From contig NZ_CP024608.1 of the NCBI RefSeq assembly GCF_002752675.1, positions 5,518,001 to 5,582,000 of the forward strand: DNA of 64,000 bases. The letters are read 5' to 3'. Both the position numbers and the translations under genes were made by a program. This DNA is from Massilia violaceinigra. GTDB lineage: Bacteria > Pseudomonadota > Gammaproteobacteria > Burkholderiales > Burkholderiaceae_D. The number at the start of each line of letters is the position of its first letter. Within the stretch, counting starts at the first letter, position 1. Shown in pieces: positions 51,345 to 61,069 of the stretch. The notes under the pieces were generated by a model. It saw only the letters and a list, made by a program, of their open reading frames with translations, did no database searches and had not been told where the DNA came from.

Positions 51345-52190
51345 CGTTAAGATAACGGCCGTGTTCGCAGCCGGACTGATGCCATGGCCCAAGAACTTCT
51401 TCCCGAAGACCTTTGGTCACTTATAGAAGCTCATCTTCCAACTCACCATAGATTGCCGAAAGGTGGGCGACCGCGAATCAACGATCGTGCAGCCCTAACG
51501 GGAATCTTGTTTGTCCTCAGAACCGGAATACCTTGGGAGTACCTGCCGCGTGAGCTTGGGTGCGGCAGCGGCATGACGTGCTGGCGTCGCCTTCACGAAT
51601 GGATGCAAGCGGGTGTTTGGCAGAGCGTCCACGAGACAGTCCTGCGTCGGCTCCGAGAGTTCGACCAGATCATGTGGGATCGAGCCTGCATTGACGCAGC
51701 TAGCGTGCCGGCACCGGCTGGCCGGCGAGCATACTGGCCGGAACCCGACTGACCGCGGCAAACTCGGCTGCAAACACCATTTACTAGTAGATCAGCGTGG
51801 ACTACCCCTAGCAGCCCGAATCACAGGCGCTCAGGTCCATGATTCGCGCCCGCTCATCCCTCTCGTAGAATCGATCCCAGCAGTTAAAGGGCTATCAGGC
51901 CGCGCGCAAACGTCCAGGTAAGCTACATGCTGATCGAGCGTACGCTTCAAGAGCGCATCGGGCCTGGCTGCGCCGACGAGGAATCTCAGCACGGATCGCA
52001 CGCTACGGCGTCGAGTCACGCGAAAGGCTTAGCCAATGGCGTTGGGTCGTTGAACGCACCCTAGGGTGGCTGCACCGTTTTCGCAGACTGCGCATCCGTT
52101 ATGAACGGCGAGCCGACATCCACCAAGCCTTTCTTTCGCTGGCCTGCTCACTCATCTGTTGGAGGTACGTCGAGATGTTTTGTTAGGCGC
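51345..52190 (+). mobile_element. Decayed IS5-family (IS427-like) element
   Basis: It covers the broken transposase below. The right end, GTTTTGTTAGGCGCTC (52175-52190), is a plausible IS427-group terminus, and GGGCGTTAAGATAACGG near 51345 is a weak left match. I cannot define a target duplication, so the borders are approximate. Confidence 0.55.
51384..52186 (+). pseudogene. IS5-family transposase, frameshifted
   Basis: Three consecutive frames together make one IS427-type transposase. Frame 1 (51384-51752) starts MAQELLPEDLWSLIEAHLPT and includes IPWEYLPRELGCGSGMTCWR and the first Asp in DRACIDAASVPAP. Frame 2 continues with NPTDRGKLGCKHHLLVDQRG to about 51915. Frame 3 reads PGKLHADRAYASRAHRAWLR and RWVVERTLGWLHRFRRLRIR with the catalytic Asp and Glu, ending at TAG 52184-52186. 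One shift near 51720 could be programmed as in other two-frame IS427 elements; the second near 51905 is an inactivating mutation. Confidence 0.8.
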
Positions 52191-52192
52191 TC

Positions 52193-52714
52193 TTAAGCCC
52201 CGATCCGCTTCCAGTACAACAGCGTGCCCGTCAGGCCGCCCTGAGGCTTGAGCGCATAGTCGGGAATCTCGCCGGCCAGGGTGAAGCCATGTTTCGCGTA
52301 GAGCCCGGCGGCGCCACCCTCGCTGGCGGTATCGAGCACTAGCAGGGTTTTGCCGCGTGCCACGGCAGCAGCCTCGGCAGCTTGGAGCAAAGCCGCCGCG
52401 ATGCCGCGTCCACGGCAGCGCGGCAAGGTCATCATCTTGGCAATCTCCGCGCGGTGCGGCTGGTTGGGCGGGCAGTCGAGCATCAGGCTGACCGTCGCCA
52501 CCAGTTGATCGCCCTCAAAAGCGCCGAACACGATGCGCTGGCCATCCGCCGCCGCTTGCAACGCGCGTTCCCAGAAGTCCCGCGCGTCCGAAGAGGCTAG
52601 CGGATGCATGAAACCGACCGAGCCGCCTTGGGCGACCACCTCGACCAGCAGCCCCGCGAGCGTCTCGATCAGTGCCGGCGCGGCCGCCAGCGGACGAATG
52701 TGAATGGTGGACAT
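52193..52714 (-). CDS. GNAT family N-acetyltransferase
   Basis: A 173-residue acetyltransferase. The start MSTIHIRPLAAAPALIETLA at 52714 follows AAGGAG 8 nt upstream. The acetyl-CoA loop is LPRCRGRGIAAALLQAAEAA (R-x-R-G-x-A), followed by LLVLDTASEGGAAGLYAKHG and ending TGTLLYWKRIGA. It starts 4 bases after the XRE-cupin gene and is surely co-transcribed, a common pair in which the regulator controls the acetyltransferase, perhaps for detoxification. Confidence 0.9.
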   Translation of the reverse strand: MSTIHIRPLAAAPALIETLAGLLVEVVAQGGSVGFMHPLASSDARDFWERALQAAADGQRIVFGAFEGDQLVATVSLMLDCPPNQPHRAEIAKMMTLPRCRGRGIAAALLQAAEAAAVARGKTLLVLDTASEGGAAGLYAKHGFTLAGEIPDYALKPQGGLTGTLLYWKRIGA

Positions 52715-52718
52715 GCGC

Positions 52719-53291
52719 TTAGCTCCTTGAAAGAACAACCAGGTAACGACAGGTGTCCGGGCAGTCATTGGCAATCGTCACCTCGGATGGCGGCCCGAAG
52801 CCAAGGGAGTCGCCGGCCTCCAGGCGGTGTTGTTCGCCGCCCTCCACCACCGTCAGCGGCCCTGCCTGCACCCAGATCGCCTGACGGATGTGCGCGTACG
52901 ACGAGGCGGGCAGCACGACGCGTTGGCCGGGCGGCATGTCGACCTGTACGATTTCCACGGGGTGATCGGGGCGCGCGTAAACTTGCCGGCGCACGTAGCC
53001 GCTGTCCGGATCGCGCCACAAGGGCTGCTGCGCCGCGCGCATGACGCGGCTGGCGTCGTCATGGCCCTCCGCGCGCAGCAGCAGGCCGGCAAGCGTCAGG
53101 TCGAAGGCGCCGGCCAGCCGCACCAGGATAACAGCCGTGGGACTGGTCTCTTCACGCTCGATCTTGCTGATGGTAGCCTTGGCTACGCCGGAACGGGCCG
53201 CCAGGTCCGCCAGCGACCAGCCCCGCGCGTCGCGTTCCAGGCGCAGCCGGCGGGCGATGGCGGTGCTTGTGTCGTCTTTTAATGTATCCAT
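52719..53291 (-). CDS. XRE family transcriptional regulator with cupin sensor domain
   Basis: A 190-residue regulator. The N-terminal helix-turn-helix (RLERDARGWSLADLAARSGV, AKATISKIEREETSPTA) is of XRE type, and the C-terminal cupin (about 115-188: VDMPPGQRVVLPASSY, VVEGGEQHRLEAGDSLGFGP) binds a small ligand. It heads a two-gene operon with the GNAT gene. A perfect inverted repeat CGTCCA-N6-TGGACG covers its -10 box and ends 1 base before the ATG, and the promoter predicts a leaderless transcript. Confidence 0.92.
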   Translation of the reverse strand: MDTLKDDTSTAIARRLRLERDARGWSLADLAARSGVAKATISKIEREETSPTAVILVRLAGAFDLTLAGLLLRAEGHDDASRVMRAAQQPLWRDPDSGYVRRQVYARPDHPVEIVQVDMPPGQRVVLPASSYAHIRQAIWVQAGPLTVVEGGEQHRLEAGDSLGFGPPSEVTIANDCPDTCRYLVVLSRS

Positions 53292-53292
53292 T

Positions 53293-53326
53293 CGTCCAAT
53301 ATAATGGACGACTACACCGAGCGCAA
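53293..53326 (-). promoter_or_regulatory. Promoter and operator of the XRE-cupin/GNAT operon
   Basis: On the minus strand: TTGCGC (53321-53326), 17 bases, TATATT (53298-53303), then 6 bases to the ATG. The inverted repeat CGTCCA-N6-TGGACG (53293-53310) straddles the -10 box and the expected start of transcription, consistent with self-repression. Confidence 0.65.
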
Positions 53327-53341
53327 GCCCCTGGAGGCAAT

Positions 53342-53380
53342 AAAAAAGGCAGCGCCGGAATTGCCGGGGCTGCCTTTTTT
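53342..53380 (-). terminator. Intrinsic terminator of the fadB-like gene
   Basis: GGCAGC and GCTGCC plus an inner CCGG/CCGG pair, with one mismatch, form a hairpin (53348-53374). It is flanked by A6 and T6, so it can work in both directions, and lies 18 bases after the fadB-like stop codon. Confidence 0.88.
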
Positions 53381-53397
53381 ACTTGCTAACCGCTATA

Positions 53398-55485
<2,088 letters not shown>

Positions 55486-55531
55486 GTCTCTTCCTTTGTT
55501 AGTGGGTTCAGCAGTCTTCGACTATACATCA

Positions 55532-55550
55532 TAATAGAACGGTCGTATTA
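55532..55550. promoter_or_regulatory. Operator-like site upstream of the fadB-like gene (beta-oxidation motif, copy 2)
   Basis: TAATAGAACGGTCGTATTA, core ACGGTCGT at 55539-55546. On the minus strand it fills the spacer of a good promoter: TTACAA, 18 bases, TATTAT. A repressor bound here would block RNA polymerase. Confidence 0.6.
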
Positions 55551-55600
55551 TTTTTTGTAAGGGATGGACGGGAGTTTTTGCCGGGTTATCGGCGACGCGA

Positions 55601-55710
55601 CGAACTTGGGTTCCCGCCGAGTGCCGCCTTGGCGCGGGAACGACGGTTCTCAGGTTGGTGGTTATAACGAACCTCCGTCGTTCCCGCGCAGGCGGGAACC
55701 CAAGTTCGTT
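55601..55710. repeat. Inverted-repeat intergenic element A
   Basis: Two outer arms, CGAACTTGGGTTCCCGCC (55601-55618) and its exact complement (55691-55708), and two inner arms, CGCGGGAACGACGG (55633-55646) and its complement (55675-55688). It can form a long hairpin. It lies between the fadB-like gene and livF and shares its building blocks with element B at 60913. REP/MITE-like repeats of this look are widespread in Massilia-type genomes. Confidence 0.85.
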
Positions 55711-55720
55711 GATTAGCCAC

Positions 55721-56425
55721 CTACACCTCCAACCACTCCTTCCGTACCCCCGCATCCGCCCTCAACTCCTGCGGCGTCCCCTCGAACACAATCGCCCCAT
55801 GCCCCATCACATACACCCGCTGCGAAATCTCCAGCGCGATGGCCAGTTTCTGCTCCACCAGCAGCACCGAAATCCCCTTCTCCTTCAACGCCAATAAATA
55901 CTCCGCCACCAGCGCGACAATTTTTGGCGCCAGTCCCTCGGTCGGCTCGTCGATCATGATCAAATCCGGATCGCCCATCAAACTGCGGCACAAGGTGAGC
56001 ATCTGCTGCTCCCCTCCAGACAGAAACCCGGCCGCCACCGTGCGCCGTTCCAGCAGGCGCGGGAACATGTTGTACATATCGTCGAGCGACCAGCGTCCGG
56101 CCACGCCGGTCTTCTTCTGCCCCAGGATCAGATTCTGTTCCACCGTCAGGGTCGGAAAAATATCGCGGTTCTCCGGTACGTACGCCAGTCCCTTGTGCGC
56201 GATCTGGAATGCCTTCAATCCCAGCACTTCCTCCCCCTTGAACAGCACCGAGCCGGTGGCATTGACCTGCCCCATGACCGCCTTGACCAGGGTCGAGCGC
56301 CCCACCCCATTGCGGCCCAGCAGGCTGACAATCTCGCCTTTGCCGATCTGCAGATCGACCCCGTGCAGAATATGGCCCTTGCCGTAAAACGCATGCAGGT
56401 TCTTAATCTCCAGAATGGCGCTCAT
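55721..56425 (-). CDS. livF: Branched-chain amino acid type ABC transporter, ATP-binding protein (LivF-like)
   Basis: A 234-residue ATPase. Walker A reads LLGRNGVGRSTLVKAV: the usual invariant Lys is Arg. The signature LSGGEQQMLTLCRSLM, Walker B LIMIDEPTEGLAP and the H-loop-like ISVLLVEQKLAIAL are present. It energises the LivHM permeases in the inner membrane with LivG. Its ATG overlaps livG by 4 bases. The order is livK-H-M-G-F on the minus strand. The substrate could be branched-chain amino acids, amides, urea or aromatic acids. Confidence 0.92.
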   Translation of the reverse strand: MSAILEIKNLHAFYGKGHILHGVDLQIGKGEIVSLLGRNGVGRSTLVKAVMGQVNATGSVLFKGEEVLGLKAFQIAHKGLAYVPENRDIFPTLTVEQNLILGQKKTGVAGRWSLDDMYNMFPRLLERRTVAAGFLSGGEQQMLTLCRSLMGDPDLIMIDEPTEGLAPKIVALVAEYLLALKEKGISVLLVEQKLAIALEISQRVYVMGHGAIVFEGTPQELRADAGVRKEWLEV

Positions 56426-57186
56426 GCTGCTTCCTCGCCGCCTTCGCGGCCCAGATAGGCTGCCTGCACGGCCGCATTCGAGCGGATATTGGCCGGCGTA
56501 TCGCAGGCGATCACCTCGCCATATACCAGCACCGCGATCTTGTCGGCCAGTCCGAACACCACGCTCATATCGTGCTCCACCATCACCAGCGATTTGCCCA
56601 CGGTGACCTTGCGGATCAATTCCACCGCCGCATCCGATTCCGAACGGCTCATGCCGGCGGTCGGCTCGTCGAGCAGAATCACGTCGGCGCCGCCGGCAAT
56701 GGTGATGCCGATTTCCAGCGCGCGCTGTTCGGCGTAGGTCAGCACGCCGGCCAATACCTTGCGCTGGCGCTGCATGCCGATCTGCTCCAATACCTCTTCC
56801 GCGCGTTCATGGGCATCGCGCAAGCCATTCAAACGCTGCCAGAACGAGTATTTATATCCGAGCGACCACAATACCGCGCAGCGCAGGTTTTCATACACCG
56901 ACAGCCGCTCGAACAGATTGCTGATCTGGAAGCTGCGCGATAGCCCGAGCCGGTTGATCTCGAACGGGCGCAAGCCGCTGATGCTGTTCCCGTTGAGGCA
57001 AATATCGCCCGACGAAATATCGAACCGGCCCGATACCAGATTGAACAAGGTCGATTTACCGGCACCATTCGGCCCAATCACGGCGCAGCGCTCGCCTTTT
57101 TGCACGGTCAGGCTGGCGCCACGGATGATTTCGGAACGCCCGAAACTCTTGCGCACGTCTTTCAGTTCAAGTGCGGCCGTCGTCAT
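56422..57186 (-). CDS. livG: Branched-chain amino acid type ABC transporter, ATP-binding protein (LivG-like)
   Basis: A 254-residue ATPase. Walker A is VIGPNGAGKSTLFNLVSG, the signature is LTYAEQRALEIG (a degenerate form usual in LivG), and Walker B is VILLDEPTAGMSRSES. SLVMVEHDMSVVFGLADKIA carries the H-loop. It overlaps livM and livF by 4 bases at each end (ATGA), so the operon is tightly coupled. Confidence 0.95.
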   Translation of the reverse strand: MTTAALELKDVRKSFGRSEIIRGASLTVQKGERCAVIGPNGAGKSTLFNLVSGRFDISSGDICLNGNSISGLRPFEINRLGLSRSFQISNLFERLSVYENLRCAVLWSLGYKYSFWQRLNGLRDAHERAEEVLEQIGMQRQRKVLAGVLTYAEQRALEIGITIAGGADVILLDEPTAGMSRSESDAAVELIRKVTVGKSLVMVEHDMSVVFGLADKIAVLVYGEVIACDTPANIRSNAAVQAAYLGREGGEEAA

Positions 57187-58460
57187 GCGACACCTCCGCG
57201 CTGTTGTGCCACGATTTCCGCATTAACGTCACTCCAGACTGCGTAATATCCCGGCTGGAAGCGCCGGTAGCCCACAATGCCGGCGACCAGCAGCATGCCG
57301 GCCACCAGCCACGGTCCGGCCGATTTTGTATCGATCTCCTGTCCGAAACGGGTCATGACGCTGCCGTTGGCGGCGTCCAGGGTCAGGTGGTAGAGCATTT
57401 CGGTGCCCATCACCATGCCCGCCAGCCCGACCAGCACGCATGCGCCCACCGCCAGCAGCGGCTTCCAGATGCGCGCGAACTTGCGCGCGCTGGCAACCCG
57501 CAGCAGCATCAGGATCAGGCTGGCCAGTCCGGCCGGGGCGTAGCGCACCAGCAGAATGAAGAACAGGCCCAGATACAGTTGCCACGCTGGCGTGAAGTCC
57601 GACAACATCACGGAAAAGAAAATGCCGACAATGGTGCCGAGCAAGGGACCGAAGAAAAAGCCAATCCCGCCGATGAATACAAACAGCAAGATGCTGCCCG
57701 ACCGGATGGCACTGACATTCTCGGCACTGACAATCTCGAAGTTAATCGCCGACAGCCCGCCCGAAATGCCGGCGAAAAAAGCCGAGAGGATCAGCGTCAG
57801 GTAACGCACCCATTGCGTGTCGTAGCCGATGAATTCGACGCGTTCGGGATTGTCGCGCACGGCATTGGCCATGCGCCCGAGCGGCGTTTGCGTGAAGGCG
57901 AACATGGCCACCGTGGTGACGAACAGCCACGCGGCGATCAGGTAATACACCTGCACCTGCGGACCGTACGTGATGCCCAGGAAAGCTTCGCCGCGCACAC
58001 GGTTGGTGGTGATGCCGCCCTCACCGCCAAAAAAGCCGGGAAACATCAGCGAGCTGGCAAACACCAGTTCCACCAGGCCCAGGGTGATCATGGCGAAGGT
58101 GGTGCCGGATTTCTTGGTGGTCACGTAACCGAACAGCACGCCGAAGCCCATGCCGGCCACGCCGCCGACCAGCGGAATGAGCGAGGTCGGCACCAGCGCA
58201 CCGATGCCGGTATGGTTCATTGCGTGGATGGCAAAGAAGGCGCCCAGCCCGGAATAGACGGCGTGGCCGAACGACAGCATGCCGCCTTGCCCCAGCAGCA
58301 TGTTGTAGGACAGGCCGAAAATCATCACGGTGCCGATCTGGGACAGGATCGACAGTGCCGCGCCCTTGGTAAAGATCAGCGGGGCCAGCACCAGGATCAG
58401 CGCAAAACCGCCCCATACGAGGTAGCGTCCGAGGTTCAGGGGAGTGTAGGTGAGCCTCAT
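57183..58460 (-). CDS. livM: Branched-chain amino acid type ABC transporter permease (LivM-like)
   Basis: A 425-residue permease with about ten membrane helices. The typical LivM core is seen: GLSYNMLLGQGGMLSFGHAV, GVLFGYVTTKKSGTTFAMIT and the EAA-like loop FVFIGGIGFFFGPLLGTIVG. It is longer than usual (about 330-360), because of a C-terminal extension with two more helices (LLAVGACVLVGLAGMVMGTE, PWLVAGMLLVAGIVGYRRFQ). It overlaps livH and livG by 4 bases. Confidence 0.92.
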   Translation of the reverse strand: MRLTYTPLNLGRYLVWGGFALILVLAPLIFTKGAALSILSQIGTVMIFGLSYNMLLGQGGMLSFGHAVYSGLGAFFAIHAMNHTGIGALVPTSLIPLVGGVAGMGFGVLFGYVTTKKSGTTFAMITLGLVELVFASSLMFPGFFGGEGGITTNRVRGEAFLGITYGPQVQVYYLIAAWLFVTTVAMFAFTQTPLGRMANAVRDNPERVEFIGYDTQWVRYLTLILSAFFAGISGGLSAINFEIVSAENVSAIRSGSILLFVFIGGIGFFFGPLLGTIVGIFFSVMLSDFTPAWQLYLGLFFILLVRYAPAGLASLILMLLRVASARKFARIWKPLLAVGACVLVGLAGMVMGTEMLYHLTLDAANGSVMTRFGQEIDTKSAGPWLVAGMLLVAGIVGYRRFQPGYYAVWSDVNAEIVAQQRGGVA

Positions 58461-59401
58461 TCGCGTGTCCCCATCAAGCCCTTGGGCCGGAAAATCAGGA
58501 TCAGGACCAGCAGCAGGAACGGCAGGATGGCCGCGCTTTGCGAAATGGTCAGCTTCAGTACCTCATAGCCGGGCGTGTCCATGGTGATGTTGGCGCCGAT
58601 GCCGTTGAGTAAGGTCATCAGCGAATAATCGAGCGCCACGGCGAAGGTTTGCAGCACGCCGATCAGGATCGAGGCATAAAAGGCTCCGGCCAGCGACCCC
58701 ATGCCACCGACCACGACCACCACGAAGATGATGCTGCCGACCGTGGCCGCCATGCCCGGCTCGGTGACGAAAGCATTGCCGCCGATGACGCCCGCAAGCC
58801 CGGCCAGCGCGCAACCGCCGCCGAACACCCACATGAAGATGCGCGGCACGTTGTGGCCGAGCGCCTCGACCGCGTCCGGATGGCTGAGCGCCGCCTGGAT
58901 CACCAGCCCGACCCGGGTGCGCGTGAGCACCAGGTAAATACCGGCCAGCATCGACAGCGCCACCACCATCATGAAGCCGCGGTAGATCGGAAAACTGGTC
59001 GAGAACAGGGTGAACAGCGGTCCGTCGAGCTCTTTCGGAATCGGATACGGCACCGCCGCCCTGCCCCATATCAGCTGGACCAGCTCGACGACCAGGAAGG
59101 ACAGGCCAAAGGTAAACAGCAGTTCGGGAATGTGGCCGTATTTATGCAGGGGACGCAGGCCGTAGCGTTCGACCAAGGCGCCGATCAGCCCGACCGCGAC
59201 GGGCGCCAGCACCAGCGCCGGCCAGAATCCGAGCACGCTGCTGATGGTGTAGGCGATGTAGGCGCCGAGCATGTAGAAACTGGCGTGCGCAAAGTTGAGC
59301 ACGCCCATCATGCTGAAGATCAGGGTCAGTCCGGACGAGAGCATGAACAGCAGCAGTCCGTAACTGATCCCGTTCAGCAGGGTGAACAGTGTGAATTCCA
59401 T
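58457..59401 (-). CDS. livH: Branched-chain amino acid type ABC transporter permease (LivH-like)
   Basis: A 314-residue permease starting MEFTLFTLLNGISYGLLLFM. The family patterns SGLTLIFSMMGVLNFAHASF, RTRVGLVIQAALSHPDAVEA and VVVVGGMGSLAGAFYASILI are present. About eight membrane helices. The start at 59401 avoids an unlikely 30-residue N-terminal addition. The gene lies 156 bases after the binding-protein gene and overlaps livM. Confidence 0.93.
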   Translation of the reverse strand: MEFTLFTLLNGISYGLLLFMLSSGLTLIFSMMGVLNFAHASFYMLGAYIAYTISSVLGFWPALVLAPVAVGLIGALVERYGLRPLHKYGHIPELLFTFGLSFLVVELVQLIWGRAAVPYPIPKELDGPLFTLFSTSFPIYRGFMMVVALSMLAGIYLVLTRTRVGLVIQAALSHPDAVEALGHNVPRIFMWVFGGGCALAGLAGVIGGNAFVTEPGMAATVGSIIFVVVVVGGMGSLAGAFYASILIGVLQTFAVALDYSLMTLLNGIGANITMDTPGYEVLKLTISQSAAILPFLLLVLILIFRPKGLMGTRE

Positions 59402-59557
59402 AGGTGTCTGCAGGTTGAGTGGGCGTGCAGAACCCACCGTGGTCGGAAACGCGAAGGTGGTGGACACGCGCGCCACAGCGGGCCCGCCCACCCTACAGTG
59501 TTGGCGGGACGACGCAGGCCGGCTTGTGACCGGACGGCGCGCCCCTCGGCCTTGGCG

Positions 59558-60796
59558 TTACGCCCCGGGCCGCTTCATCTGGCAGGAAGTCGGCTGATTC
59601 GCCAGATAGGCGTCGATCTTCTTGTCCATTCTCCAGCCGTAACCGGTATTTTCCTGGTCGTACTTGATGTCCTTGCCGTTGGTCTTGGTCCAGGTGCCGA
59701 TGAACAGCGGCTGCTGCAGCTGGTGGTCGGCCTTGTTCATGATGACTTCGCCGTTGATGCTGTTGAACTTGGCGCCTTCCATGGCGAACGCCACTTTCAC
59801 CGGGTCGGTGGTCTTGGCGGTCTTGATGGCCTGGGACAGCATGCCGATGGCGCTGTGGGTCTGGGCCGCGTAATAATCGTCGTTGTGTTTCTTCTTGAAC
59901 GCTTCGACGATGTCCTTGCCGAGGAATTTGTCGTTGTTGACCATCCAGTTGCCGACAATCTTGACGCGGTCGGCGCCGGCCGCGCCCATGGCGGTCGGCA
60001 CGCCCGTGGTGACGCCGTAGTAGGTGTAGAAATTGGCCTTGAGGTCGGCATCCTTGGCGGCGCGGATCAGGAGCGCCAGATCGGCGCCCCAGTTGCCGGT
60101 GATGACGGTATCGGCGCCGGAAGCCTTGATCTTGGCGATATAGGGCGAGAAATCCTTGACCTGGGCGATCGGGTGCAAGTCGTCGCCGGCGATCTTGATG
60201 TCAGGGCGCTTGCGTTTCAGGTATTCCTTGGCGGCGCGGCTGACGGCCTGGCCGAAGGCGTAGTTCTGGCCGATGATATAGACGCTCTTGATGTCCTTGT
60301 TGGGCGCCATGTAGGAAGTCAGCGCCTCCATTTTCATGTCGGAATTGGCGTCGAAGCGGAAGTGCCAGAAGCTGCACTTGCTGTTCGTCATGTCGGGATC
60401 GATGGCCGCGTAGTTCAGGAAAACGACTTCCTTGCCCGGATTGCGCTCGTTATGCTTGTTGATCGCATCGAGCAGGGCCAGGCCGACGCCGGAGCCGCTG
60501 CCCTGGGTGATGTAGCGGTAACCCTGGTCGATGACGGTCTTGAGCAGGGTGAGGGATTCCTGTGGGCTGGCCTTGTTGTCGAAGCCGACCACCTCGACCT
60601 TGTGCTCGCCGGCCCACTTTTGCTGGGTGGCCATGTCGGCGATCAGCTGGAAGCTTTTGAGCTGGTTCTGCCCGACCGGCGCGAAGGGCCCCGATAGAGG
60701 GTCGATGTAGGCAATCTTCACTGTTTCAGCCTGGGCCGAAGCCGACAGCAATGCAAACGAAACAGCCAGTGTCAACGGGCGAATAGTCTTGATCAT
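59558..60796 (-). CDS. Branched-chain amino acid type ABC transporter substrate-binding protein
   Basis: A 412-residue periplasmic binding protein with a signal peptide (IRPLTLAVSFALLSASAQA, then ETVKIAYI). The Leu/Ile/Val-binding (type I periplasmic) fold follows: DPLSGPFAPVGQNQLKSFQL, KSVYIIGQNYAFGQAVSRAA and ASGADTVITGNWGADLALLI. It captures the substrate and delivers it to LivHM. The substrate cannot be assigned from sequence. First gene of the liv operon; a repeat element lies just upstream. Confidence 0.93.
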   Translation of the reverse strand: MIKTIRPLTLAVSFALLSASAQAETVKIAYIDPLSGPFAPVGQNQLKSFQLIADMATQQKWAGEHKVEVVGFDNKASPQESLTLLKTVIDQGYRYITQGSGSGVGLALLDAINKHNERNPGKEVVFLNYAAIDPDMTNSKCSFWHFRFDANSDMKMEALTSYMAPNKDIKSVYIIGQNYAFGQAVSRAAKEYLKRKRPDIKIAGDDLHPIAQVKDFSPYIAKIKASGADTVITGNWGADLALLIRAAKDADLKANFYTYYGVTTGVPTAMGAAGADRVKIVGNWMVNNDKFLGKDIVEAFKKKHNDDYYAAQTHSAIGMLSQAIKTAKTTDPVKVAFAMEGAKFNSINGEVIMNKADHQLQQPLFIGTWTKTNGKDIKYDQENTGYGWRMDKKIDAYLANQPTSCQMKRPGA

Positions 60797-60912
60797 GCGT
60801 CTCCATCCTTCTCTATTGTCTATGCGGGTCTGATGCCCTTGCAGCGAGTGCTGCCCATCTGGTGCTTAAAACCTCTTGTTAAATGTTAATGATGTCACGG
60901 CCACTGGTCTTA

Positions 60913-61021
60913 AAACCGTCGCCCCCGCGCAGGCGGGGGCCCAAGTTTGTGCTGAAGCCTACGACAGATCGCAGAACTTGGGCCCCCGCCGAGGGCCGCC
61001 TTGGCGCGGGGGCGACGGTTT
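60913..61021. repeat. Inverted-repeat intergenic element B
   Basis: AAACCGTCGCCCCCGCG (60913-60929) pairs exactly with 61005-61021. The interior carries the CCAAGTTTG and GAACTTGGG blocks. It is the same family as element A but with the two halves in the opposite order. It lies between the acyl-CoA ligase and the liv binding-protein gene, in the 273-base gap 60797-61069. Confidence 0.85.
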
Positions 61022-61069
61022 GCAAGTTAGCGTAAATAAAGGCTATAGCTGACTGCTATGTATCTCGCC

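Noticed and set aside
46016..52190. Integron cassette array (attC sites): RYYYAAC-like sequences follow the stop codons at 46015, 46260 and 46961, and GTTAGGC is present near 52183
   Set aside because: No matching GTTRRRY partner at attC distance after the first three, no paired L boxes, and the last sequence is the terminus of the decayed IS. No integrase is in the window.
58649..60697. 682-codon plus-strand frame opposite the livH and binding-protein genes
   Set aside because: Crosses two real genes and their spacer on the other strand; low-complexity composition typical of an antisense frame.
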